64,000 nucleotides of DNA from Plantago ovata. Taxonomy: Eukaryota; Streptophyta; Magnoliopsida; Lamiales; Plantaginaceae. Below the pieces are notes generated by a model. That model made no database searches. It was not told where the DNA came from and saw only the letters and a list, made by a program, of their open reading frames with translations. Made by a program: the position numbers and the translations under genes. Below, piece by piece: positions 45,863-56,483 of the stretch (position 1 is its first letter; every line of letters starts with the position of its first letter). The stretch spans positions 123,973,462 to 124,037,461 of the forward strand of contig CM051455.1 of the NCBI GenBank assembly GCA_028274465.1. Reading direction: 5' to 3'.

Positions 45863-48785
45863 TGTAGGTCCCTTTAAACAACAAGAAAAGACTAGAGGGG
45901 GGGGGGGTGAATAGTCTTTTCAAACTTTCATCGTTTAAAACTTTCTCAGCAAGTGCTTATTACTTTTCAGTAATGAGTTTTCTGATACTTAACTTTCTCA
46001 GCAAGCGTAAGTTACTTTACAGTAGCTTGGTTTGCTGATACTTAAAATCAGAGAGCGGAAGTCTTTGATACAATAAGTGCTTTTTCAGTAAGTAAAGGTT
46101 TCAGCAAGTGGTGTGAGTGACTGTGTACAGACAGATATGAATTGCTGAAAGCTAAGTACAGTAAGTAAATCACACAAACACTTTTATAGTGGTATCTGAG
46201 AGTGGTGTAATCTCTCAACTAATCCACTTCGTCCTTTCTAGGACTGAATCCACTAAGATATGATTGAGGTTCCTTACAATCTCCTATCTAGAGCGATTCA
46301 ACAGAAACCAAAGCACACTTGCTTTGTCTCCAACCTAATCTAGAGAACATAACCTTGTTCTCCACCAAACTTGGTACTTTTAATCAGCAAAACTATGCTC
46401 GATTAAGTTCCCCCTGAATATCACGCCTGAAAGGGTGTATTTTCAGTTAGAGAGTTTTGGGGTGAGATAACTTAATTATAACTTATTCAGTTACAACAAG
46501 TAATCTAAGAAACACAACTTTGAATACTTTGTAGTAAACAAGTTTGATTGTTTCTGGTGTCAAGACTTGTTTTTGTTCGAAAGAAAGAACACTTAACTAA
46601 TTTCTTAGCTGAGTTTGTTCTACTTCTTCACAAGTAGCTTTTTCAAGCTTTAAGTCTTGGAACGGATCAATGGCAGATGTAGAGAGTTTGAAGGTATGTG
46701 AGTTTTAAGCACAAGTGAGAGTTTGATCACGTTGTTGACTGATGAATGTGTATTTTACACTTTCATTCGACTCTTTTTCACCTATTTTAGTTATCATCTA
46801 TGTTAATTTAGCTATATTTTAGTGCATTTTATTAGAATAGTGTCACGTTTCCCTTTAGATTTTATTTTACAGGTTTTGGTTGAAATTCGAAGATTTCCGG
46901 GCAATTATATTGAAGTTGACAAGGAATTGGTGTTCCAGAAGCCTATTTGGAGTATCTGAAGGTTTCCGGATAGGATTAGGAGTCTAGGGGTCGAATCTGG
47001 AGGTTAGAAGGCCACTAGAAGTCAGAAATCGAGTCCGAAAAGGGGAAGAAATCCAAAAGCGCGTCGAAAACGCGGAATTCCGCGAAAAAGCCGCTGGGCG
47101 AACCGCCGCGGAGCTGGGCCGAACCGCCCCACACCGGGCGAACCGCCGGGCGTGTGGGGCAAACCGCCCCGTGGTAATTCGAGGCCTATATAGTTGCTCA
47201 GTTTTCTCCGAAAATCATATCTTTCCAGACCTACTTTCTCACCTCTCTCTGTAGTTTTAGGTAGGGACTTCCCAGAGCCTGTTCTGGGGGTCCGTAGCTT
47301 AGGGGATACTTTTTCATAGCGGATTAGAGCTCGTAGGATCGCGATTCTCCGGAGATTGACAACCTTCGGTAACTTGTATCTTACAGTTTAATCTACTTAT
47401 TTTATATATCTTTCAATATGTTTTCTTCTATGATTTCTGTTGATTGCATGCCCATTATGAGTAGCTAAACTTATCGTTGGTGGTAGTATGTGAATTCTTA
47501 GCGAAGGGAAGATAATCATGCTAATGGCTATATCGCACATTATACTCCGTGTCATTGCTTTATTTCGTTGATCAGGCACAGCCTAAATTCTCGTATGTTG
47601 TATTAATTATTATGCACAATTGGACACTTGTCGACCTGTGTGCGAGTTTATCTTCGTAGTGTTGAATAATTACGGAACACATTAGGACAAAAGTAATTGA
47701 CTTGTCAGACCAATTATCTTCGTAGTGCTTAATATTTGCAACAGGACACTAGATTGATTCAAAGATCTCTATGCAAGACCGAGGAATTTATGCATGATTA
47801 TCGACCCATTATGTTAAGAAGGATCATACTATCACCAATCTCCATTATCTGCTAGAAACCCCTTTGCTATCTGTTTGCTGTTTTTATATTCTAAATTAGA
47901 TTTGATAAAGCTAGTTATAGTCCTAAGAGAACGACACTCGAATCATTCTACTGCTACACTACGGTTTTCGTTGTAGTTGTGGATTGCCTTTGGCTAAATA
48001 CAAATATTGTTTGCTTGAATTTGGAGCACGACATCCGCGTTCATCATTGACACACTTCAACTCTTCGCCGGATGACCTCTATTTATAGTGTAACTAAGGA
48101 GCCGTTTGAATTTCAAATCCTAAGGCTTTTGTTCCTTAACATGTTACTATCTTGCTTTTGTACTTTCAGCAGCGTCTTTGTTTGTCTTCTAGTCTTCATG
48201 TCCTTCGCGTGTAAGCTTTGCATTTAATGCATATTTGAATAAAATTCAAACAGTAACATTGGAGCGCAAATTCAAGTACTTTCAGCAAGGGGTCACATAT
48301 GTTCCATCAGCAGGTGGTTAATCTCAGTTTCAGCAAGCACAACCTACTCTGTCTTTCAGATTTTCACTTATGCAATGCTGTTGCTGAATTTTCCACTTTC
48401 TGAGCAACACGTGCCTTTGTAGATGCCAGTCTTCAGCAATCTTCTAGTCTTCAGATCTTCGAAATCTTCAAGTCTTCAGATCTTCAAAAGTCTTCAAGAT
48501 TCTGAGCGGTTTCTAAATGCTTCAATAGGTTATTCTCTTTTTCAGAAAATAAGATACATCATAAGCTTCAGCATCAATAAGTTATTTTCTTTTCAGAAGA
48601 AAATAAAATACATCATACGCAAAAGAAATAACTTATCTAGCACCTAATCTAAGTCATCAGCAAACGTTCCTCTTTTACAATGTCCTTAAAATTTTAAATT
48701 CCTATGGACCTTAAGAGTACTAATTACTGGACTTTCCTTAATTTAGTATGGTTAACTGCTCATCAAAATTACAAGTTTCCTAACA
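45863..48785 (-). repeat. 5' LTR of SIRE no. 1, split by a solo Athila LTR
   Basis: Net length about 1.6 kb; matches 11740-13332 with few differences. The TATA box (minus strand, 48080-48087) is separated from the rest of the transcribed LTR by the insertion at 46740-48046. Confidence 0.93.
46740..48046 (+). mobile_element. Solo Athila-family LTR with intact TSD, opposite orientation
   Basis: Reads TGATGAATG...GTTCATCA with TTGAC at 46735-46739 and 48047-48051. It is the reverse complement of the other Athila LTRs. Four GC-rich palindromes at 47096-47170 precede a plus-strand TATATAG at 47187-47193. Confidence 0.93.
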
Positions 48786-48790
48786 TCTTG

Positions 48791-49152
48791 ATAGACTTGC
48801 ATGGCCGTAGAATTAATTCCCCTTTCTTAAGCCTTTTTATTTTGGTGTAAACCCCCTGTTGCCTCCTTTGATGTATGAGCAATCTTGTAGAAGTAGTCGT
48901 AACTGTAGAAATCTTGTGTTTTTTCGAGCGGTTGGTCGCTCGGTTGCTCCTCGATTTTTTATATACATGCTCGCATGCTCGCTCTTGCCTGTTTCGAGCG
49001 GTTGGTCGCTCCATAGAGTAACTTCTCAATTTACTTGTTTTCCCCTTTTTTGAGATTTTTCTTCGTTCGGGAGGTCGAAATTAATGAACATACCTAAAAG
49101 GACCTCTCGGACTATCACAAACCATCCTAACTTCCTCTTTGCCTACCTTTAG
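48791..49152 (+). other. Second half of the first intron of the Tat antisense gene
   Basis: After the SIRE target duplication the sequence continues AT-rich to an acceptor CCTACCTTTAG| at 49152, directly before GATGTCC. It holds two copies of CGAGCGGTTGGTCGCTC (about 48928 and 48995). No ORF of value. Confidence 0.55.
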
Positions 49153-49153
49153 G

Positions 49154-51015
49154 ATGTCCGAGAGGAGCGACGAAAGCCAGAACCGCTCGGCCGTAGGAGA
49201 GTATGGGAGCGACCATACTACGTCGCCTGATACGTCAGATGTATCGGCGATGTTCCTTGACGACACTCTAGAACAAGCTGCCGGGGGCGAGGAGCCCGTT
49301 GTGGAGCAGAGAGATGAGGGAACATCTGAAGAAGAGAATCTCGAGGAGGGTGAAGAAGGCAATGATGCCAACAGCGAGGAGAGTGACGACGATGAGAGTG
49401 AGGAGGATGAGGAGGACTTGTACCAATTGGTAACTCGCAAGAGGCGTCGTATTGAAGATGACGACTTCATAGATGATAGGACCGAGGAGGAAGGCGGTCC
49501 TTCAAATCATGGGGTGTCCGCGGAGTTGATCACCCGAGCCGCCCAAGTACACGGCCGAAATTATGGGGCAGTCAACGTGGTGCCTCCTGCTGACATAAGA
49601 ATCGAGGACATGGACGACACGGAGCGACCTGACTTGGCTCTGTCCCTTTACGAGGAGGGTGATCACTCGGTTCAGCGCCAAAAGGGCTCTGTCCCTGTAC
49701 AAATTATTGATAGCGACGACACTGATGAGGAGAGCGATGACGACGACGATGTTACTTCTCCTCGAACTACTCCACCGCCAAAGAGGGTTAGATTCCCTCC
49801 TCAAACCACTCGGAGAACCATAGTTACGGATGATGAAGCAGAGCCTCCTTTGGCTATAATGGACGTTCATAGGGATGAAGCTGGTCCGAGCACCGTAGCT
49901 CCCTTGTCTCCTTCTGTATTGGAGATGCAAAGACAAGCTATCCGAGACGCGAATAGGTTCGCGCCCGAGGAGGAGACCAACTATCATTCGGTCGATCCTC
50001 GCACCATAGATTTCTCCTTTCCGAGTGAGACTCGAGCACCCAATCCCCTCGAGGAGCAAGAGTACCAACTTCATCTCACGCAGCGAGCAGCAGATGCGGT
50101 AAAGGCCAAAGCCAAAGAGGCCAAGGAAGCGAAGAAACGTTCTCGCTCCGGAAAAAACAAGAAGGCCAAAGCTATTAAGGAGCCCAAGCCTGAGCCTAAG
50201 TCCAGCAAGGCTGCTCAGAACAAGTTCACAAAAAGTGCTCGCACCGTGGACCTCCCCGATCCGGAGGGTGAGAAAAACGAGGATGGTATCATCCCGACCA
50301 CGGCTTCCACAGTGAAGGTGGATGAGGTCGCTACTCTACGATGGAAGTACTCCCTTCCTGAGAGTAAATTCGACATCCTCGTGCCCAAGGACAACAAAAC
50401 ATTCTAAATGCTCCTCTGGGGTACATGGTTGTACATTTCCTAAGCTTGGATCGAGGATGGATACTGCCTTTCTGCGAGGCTTTTCGTGACATCTTCAACA
50501 CGTTGGGCATCGCTCCTTGGAAGCTGGTGCCAAGTGCCTTTGGAACCTTAGTTTGCTTTGGCGTCTTTTGCAAGAAGAAGGGGCTCGAGCTGAACTTTCA
50601 TAATTTCAACCAACTGTTCCGAGTCTCGATGAGCTCCGGGAACAAGTACTTCTATTACTTTAATGCGCGACCAGGACTGGGTTTCATCATGGACGCTCCC
50701 AGCTCCTCGGGCTACAAATGGTTTCATAGGTACTTCTACATCAAGAAGAAAAAGCTACCTATTATGAGCGAGGAGGACGCTGAATGGGGCGTTCCAAAAA
50801 ATTAATGTTCCGGGGGAAGATCGCCGAGAAGCACCCCTTGCCCGAGGAGCTAGATCCTTGGGTTTTGGAACTCGAGGAGAAGAATCGTGGACCTCATCCC
50901 GAGAAGTATTTCTACTGGGGACTTGTTCTCCAGCCGCTTCCTTACTTGGCGGGGCTTTCCCCCTACTCGTACACTGGGTATACCGGAAACCGGTATCCAA
51001 ATGATGTGCTCTTCG
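49154..51015 (+). pseudogene. Tat antisense gene, exon 2
   Basis: I start at the ATG of MSERSDES, 1 base after the acceptor. Residues 1-300 are acidic and disordered (EEENLEEGEEGNDANSEESD), then Lys/Ala-rich. After a one-base frameshift near 50404 comes a conserved fold (APLGYMVVH, GWILPFCEAFRDIFNTLGIA, FGVFCKKKGLELNFHNF, KYFYYFNARPGLGFI) that I recognise as the 'putative gypsy type transposon' family of plant retroelements; function unknown. A second indel lies in an A-run near 50798. The exon ends at CTTCG|GTAAGA. Confidence 0.7.
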
Positions 51016-51147
51016 GTAAGATAGAAATAATCTCATACTTGTATTTTTCTTCCTTTCTTGCTTGATTGCAATATGTGCTCGATTTTTCTTTCCTTCTCGA
51101 TTTTTATGCTCTTCGATTTCTTACTGGCTTGTGTTTTTCCTTTGCAG
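51016..51147 (+). other. Intron 2 of the Tat antisense gene (132 nt)
   Basis: Donor G|GTAAGA, T-rich 3' part, acceptor TTTGCAG|. Joining gives NDVLFAYWFNWIMSK in one frame (phase 1), a natural continuation. Confidence 0.7.
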
Positions 51148-51594
51148 CTTACTGGTTCAATTGGATCATGTCGAAGACCCTCGCCGCTAAAAAAGAGCAG
51201 AGGAGGAAGCAGAGATTGGCCAACAAAGAGACAAGAGATTCTCGGATCATTAAGCCTTACCCCTCCTCGAAGCGCTGCGCATCATAGAGATGCTTTGGTC
51301 CAAGAGGGGCTCGAGACTCGCGAGAACCCGGTGGACGCTCTGAAGAAAGCCGAGGAGGATACGGCGGCGAAGCAAGCCAAGGAGGCCGAGGAGGCGGCCA
51401 ATACAGTAGAGGTCGATAAGAGACCTGAAAGGCTGGCGCCGAAGAAAGGATTGAGGAAGCTCAACCTCAGGGGTAACAATGAGCCTGCTCGAAAGAAGGG
51501 GAAGGTGGCCGCTTCCGATGGGGATGAAGTGAAGCGGCTCATCTAAATGAGCGACCTAGATCGTGCACATGAGTTGAGCATGTGCTCGCTTCAG
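51148..51594 (+). pseudogene. Tat antisense gene, exon 3
   Basis: Starts AYWFNWIMSK across the splice, then basic (KKEQRRKQRLANKETR). A frameshift near 51230 moves to the frame with Ala/Glu/Lys-rich sequence (EEDTAAKQAKEAEEAANTVE). A TAA at 51544 interrupts it in frame before MSDLDRAHELSMCSLQ. Ends TTCAG|GTAAAT. Confidence 0.6.
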
Positions 51595-51678
51595 GTAAAT
51601 TTACTTATATTTTCGGAGTAAATTTTTCCAAGTATGAAATTCTTTTTCCTCGCTAACTGTGTAATCATCCTGTTGTAG
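51595..51678 (+). other. Intron 3 of the Tat antisense gene (84 nt)
   Basis: Donor CAG|GTAAAT, AT-rich, acceptor TGTTGTAG|; phase 0 on both sides. Confidence 0.65.
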
Positions 51679-52528
51679 CTCGAGCACTTGAAGGAGGCTT
51701 ATGGCCAGGTTGCTGCTGATCGAGACGACATTGGGGTGGTGATCGAGGACCTCGAGAAGAGGCTTGCCGCTTCAGAAGCTAAAAATAAGGTCTCGGAGGC
51801 CGAAACTGGCAAGCTCTACGCCAAAGTCGATGAGCTCGAGAAGGAGCTCTCGAAGGAAAAGGCGAGGACCAAGGGCTACAAGGGGGCCTACGCTACCTTG
51901 TCCATTTGCATGGAAAAATTCAAGGCCAGTGTCCTTTCTTTTACTGAAGGGTAGTCGCCTCGCAACTGCTCGAGACTTCATGGCTTCGGACACTGACAAG
52001 CTGGCGCAGCAAGATGTGCGAGTAGCTTCTCGCGAGGAGGGCTTCTTCTCATGCGTCGGCCAGCTCAAAAGAGTTAACTTACTCCCGGTCGAGTTTGATC
52101 CAGACACGCGCGAGGACCTGCATCCCGGAAGGCGCGAGGACCTAACTCCGTACCCAGACGAGGAGATTACCGAGGAGATGCACGAAGTGTGCGAGTTCGG
52201 GGAGCTGTTGACCGACCCAGAAGTTCCATACCCCAGCAAACCGGCTTACCTCCCCGCTTGGGTCCCGGAGTGTCTAAGGACTGGGATCCTATACCCGTTC
52301 GAGAAGGCAGCTCTCTGCAATGCTGCTTGGGTCAAAGTGAGCGATCCGGTCATTGGGCGAGCAGCAAACTTCGTCGAGCCGGAGCTTGTCCTCTACGAAA
52401 AGGCCATCCGAGAATCGCAGGCTCTAGAGCGAGACACTGCTGAAATCCAAGAGCTGTTGAGCCCTGCGCGAGGAGCTACCAGCGCGAGCGGCCCGGTCAC
52501 TGACTTTACTGATAGTCGGACTTGCTAA
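51679..52528 (+). pseudogene. Tat antisense gene, last exon
   Basis: Begins with a long heptad-type coiled coil (IEDLEKRLAASEAKNKVSEA, KVDELEKELSKEKARTK). After a frameshift near 51950 the frame continues to 52528 with an acidic part (DEEITEEMHEVCEFGELL) and a Pro-rich part. The stop TAA precedes a poly(A) signal by 170 bases. The antisense long ORF at 51772-52239 is a shadow. Confidence 0.65.
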
Positions 52529-53389
52529 AATTGAAGAGCCGTTGAAGACCGAGCATACTCGGGCATGTTGTAATTTTTCCATTTCTGTACTTCTCATTTT
52601 TTTCAAACAATTTCCATTCAGCCCTTTGTGGCACTCCTCGAAACGTATCTCTTTGTAATATATGTTGTCAACTGTTGTCTCATTGCTCTTTTTTCTTCAA
52701 TAAAAGTTTGTTGCTCTTCATTTTCTTGCTTATACTTGTTTTTTTTACTAACTCCAATTTCTGTTATGACGTATAACTTGATAGAGTAGTTAAAATATGT
52801 ATAAGTTAGAACCAAGGATAGAAGTTCTTCGCACCGCTGATCGGCAAAGTGCTCTTTGCTTGTAATAATTCGAATCAAGCTCCTCGAGCTATCAAAGTAG
52901 TTCCCGCGCTTGTCGATATTCTTGACAACTTAAGCAAAAACTCTAAGTGTTGAACTCAGAAAAATTCTAAGTGTTGAGCCAGAAAGAATCGGGCTCATCC
53001 TCCTCGATTTCTTTCTGCTCCTCGCTTTTACCCCTTTAAAAAGCTTCTTGATTAATTCTCTTCAAGAGATGAGAGAGCGGGGAGCGTTCCCCTTAATCAT
53101 TGAAATCGAATAAGTTTTATGTAGATCGAGCAAGATCTCTTGATCGAGTAGCATTTCATTCTTTGTTGAGTATAGTAGTTCTATACTTGAACATTTTCTT
53201 TGTTGAAAGATAGACATTGTATTGATTTGTCGGAAATGCAATTTACAATGGGGGCTTCGGGGCCAGCTTTCTTACAACATTTTCTTAACCAAAAAACATG
53301 AGGTACCTCTCACACAAGCTTGTGAGGAATCCTGTTCGATCTTCGGGCCTTTCACAGGAGCTTTTCAAAAAGCTTGTTCATCAAACCAC
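52529..53389 (+). terminator. 3' UTR and poly(A) signal of the antisense gene; convergent gap to Tat pol
   Basis: AATAAA at 52699-52704 in a T-rich context. From there to the integrase end at 53390 I see no gene. The two genes converge tail to tail, so their transcripts could overlap. Confidence 0.5.
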
Positions 53390-54727
53390 TTATGCGTAGA
53401 ATGTTTGGAGGTTAGAAGTATTCCATGGGTTCTTCAATATTCTTCCCCCCATGTCTTGGAGACGATAGCTTCCATTAGACCTTGCTTCAATTATCTTGTA
53501 GGGGCCTTCCCAATTGGATTGCATCTTCCCAACTTTGCCCAAGATGTTCGCTCTTCGGAGTACTAAGTCTCCTACTTGGAAGTCTCTCTCTCTTACGCCC
53601 TTGTTGTAGGTCTTCGCGATCAGTGCTTGATATCTGAGGATGTTGGCCAAGGCATTGTTCCTCGCTTCGCTTACCGTCTCCAGATCGAAGAGCCTCTCGG
53701 TATGATTGTCCTCGGGTTGATACCCTTGGATTCTGAGGGTTTCTACCGCCACTTCCGCTGGTATGACTGCCTCAGAACCATAAACTAGCGAGAAGGGAGT
53801 CTCTCTTGTAGCTGTTTTTGAAGTTGTGCGGTATGCCCATACCACTCCATCAAGCTCGTCGACCCAGTCCTTGTTGGTGGCGAACCTCTTTTGTAAATTG
53901 TTAACAAGGATTTTGTTAACCGCCTCTGTTTGCCCGTTGGATTGAGGATGTCCTACCAAGGTATACCTCCTCTCAATCTTCATTTCCTTGCACCATTCAT
54001 TGAACCTTTGGCCACAAATTGAGCACCATTGTCCGATATGAGGACTCTAGGCAAGCCAAATCGACACACAATGTTTCTCCATACAAAGTTCATCACCCTC
54101 TGTTCGGTGATGGTAGATACTTCCTCAACCTCCGCCCACTTGCTAAAGTATTCGACCGCAACGATGATGAACTTCTTTTGACCCGTGCCTCTTGGGAAAG
54201 GACTGACTATGTCGATGCCCCATATGTCAAAAGGGCAAGTGATGGTAATGGGCATGAGAGGTTTTTCTGGGACATTGATCAAGTTTGCGTGCATTTGACA
54301 CTCCTCGCACCTTCTTACAAATTGAGCAGCATCTTCACGAACAGTGGGTCAATAGTATCCTTGTCGAATGATTTTCTGTGTGAGGGTTCTTCCTCCGTCA
54401 TGGTCCCCGCAACTTCCTCAATGCATCTCTCCCAAAAGTTTATGGACTTCTTGTTCGGCGACGCATCTCAAGTAGACTCCCTCAAAGGATCTTTTGTACA
54501 AGTAGTCTCCTTGCATGATGTAGCGGGCTGCCTTTCCTTTAATCTTCCTTGCTCCAGCCTTATCGTGAGGAAGACTTCCCTTTGTGAGATATGTAGTGAT
54601 CTCTTGCATCCAACTTGGTTGAGTGTCAATTTCCAAGACGTTTGGCTTTGATGACCACAGAGATGACGCGTTGATTTTCATAAGTATCACATTCCGGGTA
54701 TCCACTCCTCCGGAAGCTGAAGCATAC
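53390..54727 (-). pseudogene. Tat-like integrase, truncated
   Basis: Three pieces: 54727-54295 (IN N-terminus with YLYKRSFEGVYLRCV and parts of the HHCC finger, two in-frame TGA), 54294-53980 (DIWGIDIVSPFP and LISDNGAQF, catalytic Asp residues), and 53983-53390 after a frameshift near 54005 (GHPQSNGQTEAVNK with catalytic Glu, then GDLVLRR and the end WNTSNLQTFYA). This end and the lack of a chromodomain fit Tat/Ogre/Retand. SIRE no. 2 cuts it at 54728; RT is beyond the window. Confidence 0.88.
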
Positions 54728-56373
54728 TGTTAGGAAACTTGTAATTTTGATGAGCAATTAACCATGCTAAATTAAGGAAAGTCCAGTAACTAGTACTCTT
54801 AAGGTCCATAGGAATTTAGAATTTTAAGGACATTGTAAAAGAGGAACGTTTGCTGAAGACTTAGATTAGGTGCTAGATAAGTTATTTCTTTTGCGTATGA
54901 TGTATTTTATTTTCTAAAAAGAAAATAACTTATTGATGCTGAAGCTTATGATGTATCTTATTTTCTGAAAAGAAAATAACCTATTGAAGCATTTGCTGAC
55001 GATATACTTTGTTTTTACAAACAACCTATTGAAGCAAATAGAAACCGCTCAGAATCTTGAAGATTATTGAAGATCTGAAGACTTGAAGATTTAGAAGATC
55101 TTAAGACTTGAAGATTGCTGAAGACTGGTATCTACAAAGGCACGTGTTGCTCAGAAAGTGGAAAATTCAGCAACAGCATTGCATAAGTGAAAATCTAAAA
55201 GACAGAGTAGGTTGTGCTTGCTGAAACTGAGACTGACCACTTGCTGATGGAACATATGTGACCTCTTGCTGAAAGTACTTGATTTTGCGCTCCAATGTTA
55301 CTGTTTGAATTCTATTCAAATGTGCATTAAATGCAAAGCTTACACGCGAAGGACATGAAGACTAGAAGACAAACAAAGACGCTGCTGAAAGTACAAATGC
55401 AAGATAGTGACATGTTAAGGAACAAAAGCCTTAGGATTTGAAATTCAAACGGCTCCTTACTTACACTATAAATAGAGGTCATCCGGCGAAGAGTTGAAGT
55501 GTGTCAACAACGTGATCAAACTCTCACTTGTGCTTAAAACTCACATACCTTCAAATACTCTTACTGCCATTGATCCGTTCCAAGACTTAAAGCTTGAAAA
55601 AGCTACTTGTAAAGAAGTAGAACACACTCGGCTAAGAAATTAGTTAAGTGTTCTTTCTTTCGAACAAGAACAAGTCTTGACACCAGAAACAATCAAACCT
55701 GTTTACTGCAAAGTATTCCAAGTTGTGTTTCTTAGATTACTTGTTGTAACTGAATAAGTTATAATTAAGTTATCTCACCCCAAAACTCTCTAACTGAAAA
55801 TACACCCTTTCAGGCGTGATATTCAGGGGGAACTTAATCGAGCATAGTTTTGCTGATTAAAAGTACCAAGTTTGGTGGAGAACAAGGTTGAGTTCTCTAG
55901 TTTAGGTTGGAGACAAAGCAAGTGTGCTTTGGTTTCTGTTGAATCGCTCTAGATAGGAGATTGTAAGGAACCTCAATCATATCTTAGTGGATTCAGTCCT
56001 AGAAAGGACAAAGTGGATTAGTTGAGAGATTACGCCACTCTCAGATACCACTAAAAAGTGTTTGTGTGATTTACTTACTGTATTTAGTTTTCAGTAAATC
56101 ATATCTGTCTGTACACAGTCACTCACTTCACTTGCTGAAACGTTTACTTACTAAAAGAGCACTTATTGTATCAAAGACTTCCGCTCTCTGATTTTAAGTA
56201 TCAGCAAACCAAGCTACTGTAAAGTAACTTACGCTTGCTGAGAAAGTTAAGTATCAGCAAACTCATTACTGAAAAGTAATAAGCACTTGCTGAGAAAGTT
56301 TTAAACGACGAAAGTTTGAAAAGACTATTCACCCCCCCCTCTAGTCTTTTCTTGTTGTTTAAAGGGACCAACA
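54728..56373 (+). repeat. 5' LTR of SIRE no. 2
   Basis: TGTTAGG...CCAACA, 1646 bp. TATA box TATAAATA at 55467-55474. A run of 8 C near 56332-56339 matches the G runs of the other copy. Confidence 0.94.
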
Positions 56374-56375
56374 AG

Positions 56376-56387
56376 TGGTATCAGAGC
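56376..56387 (+). other. Primer-binding site, initiator tRNA-Met (SIRE no. 2)
   Basis: TGGTATCAGAGC two bases after the LTR. Confidence 0.93.
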
Positions 56388-56483
56388 CAGGTTCTTTAAC
56401 CTTCTGCACTGAACCTAGATCCCCTTAGGTGCTTTCCGTAAATCACTCTCACTTGATCAGTTTGGTAGTGCTTTGCTGACAGG

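Larger units (their letters stand above)
11740..48785 (-). mobile_element. SIRE-like Ty1/copia retrotransposon no. 1, with nested elements
   Basis: Both flanks carry TCTTG (11735-11739 and 48786-48790). The LTRs end TGT...AACA; the PBS is initiator tRNA-Met and the PPT is AAAAAGGGGG-like. The sense order is gag, protease, integrase, RT, RNase H, then a long env-like third region, which is diagnostic for the SIRE/Maximus lineage. The 37-kb span includes B1 with B2, two solo Athila LTRs and a small DNA element. gag-pol has many lesions. Confidence 0.93.

Noticed and set aside
49502..50074. 190-aa minus-strand ORF opposite the Tat antisense gene
   Set aside because: The plus-strand frame has splice-consistent, family-like wording; this one does not.
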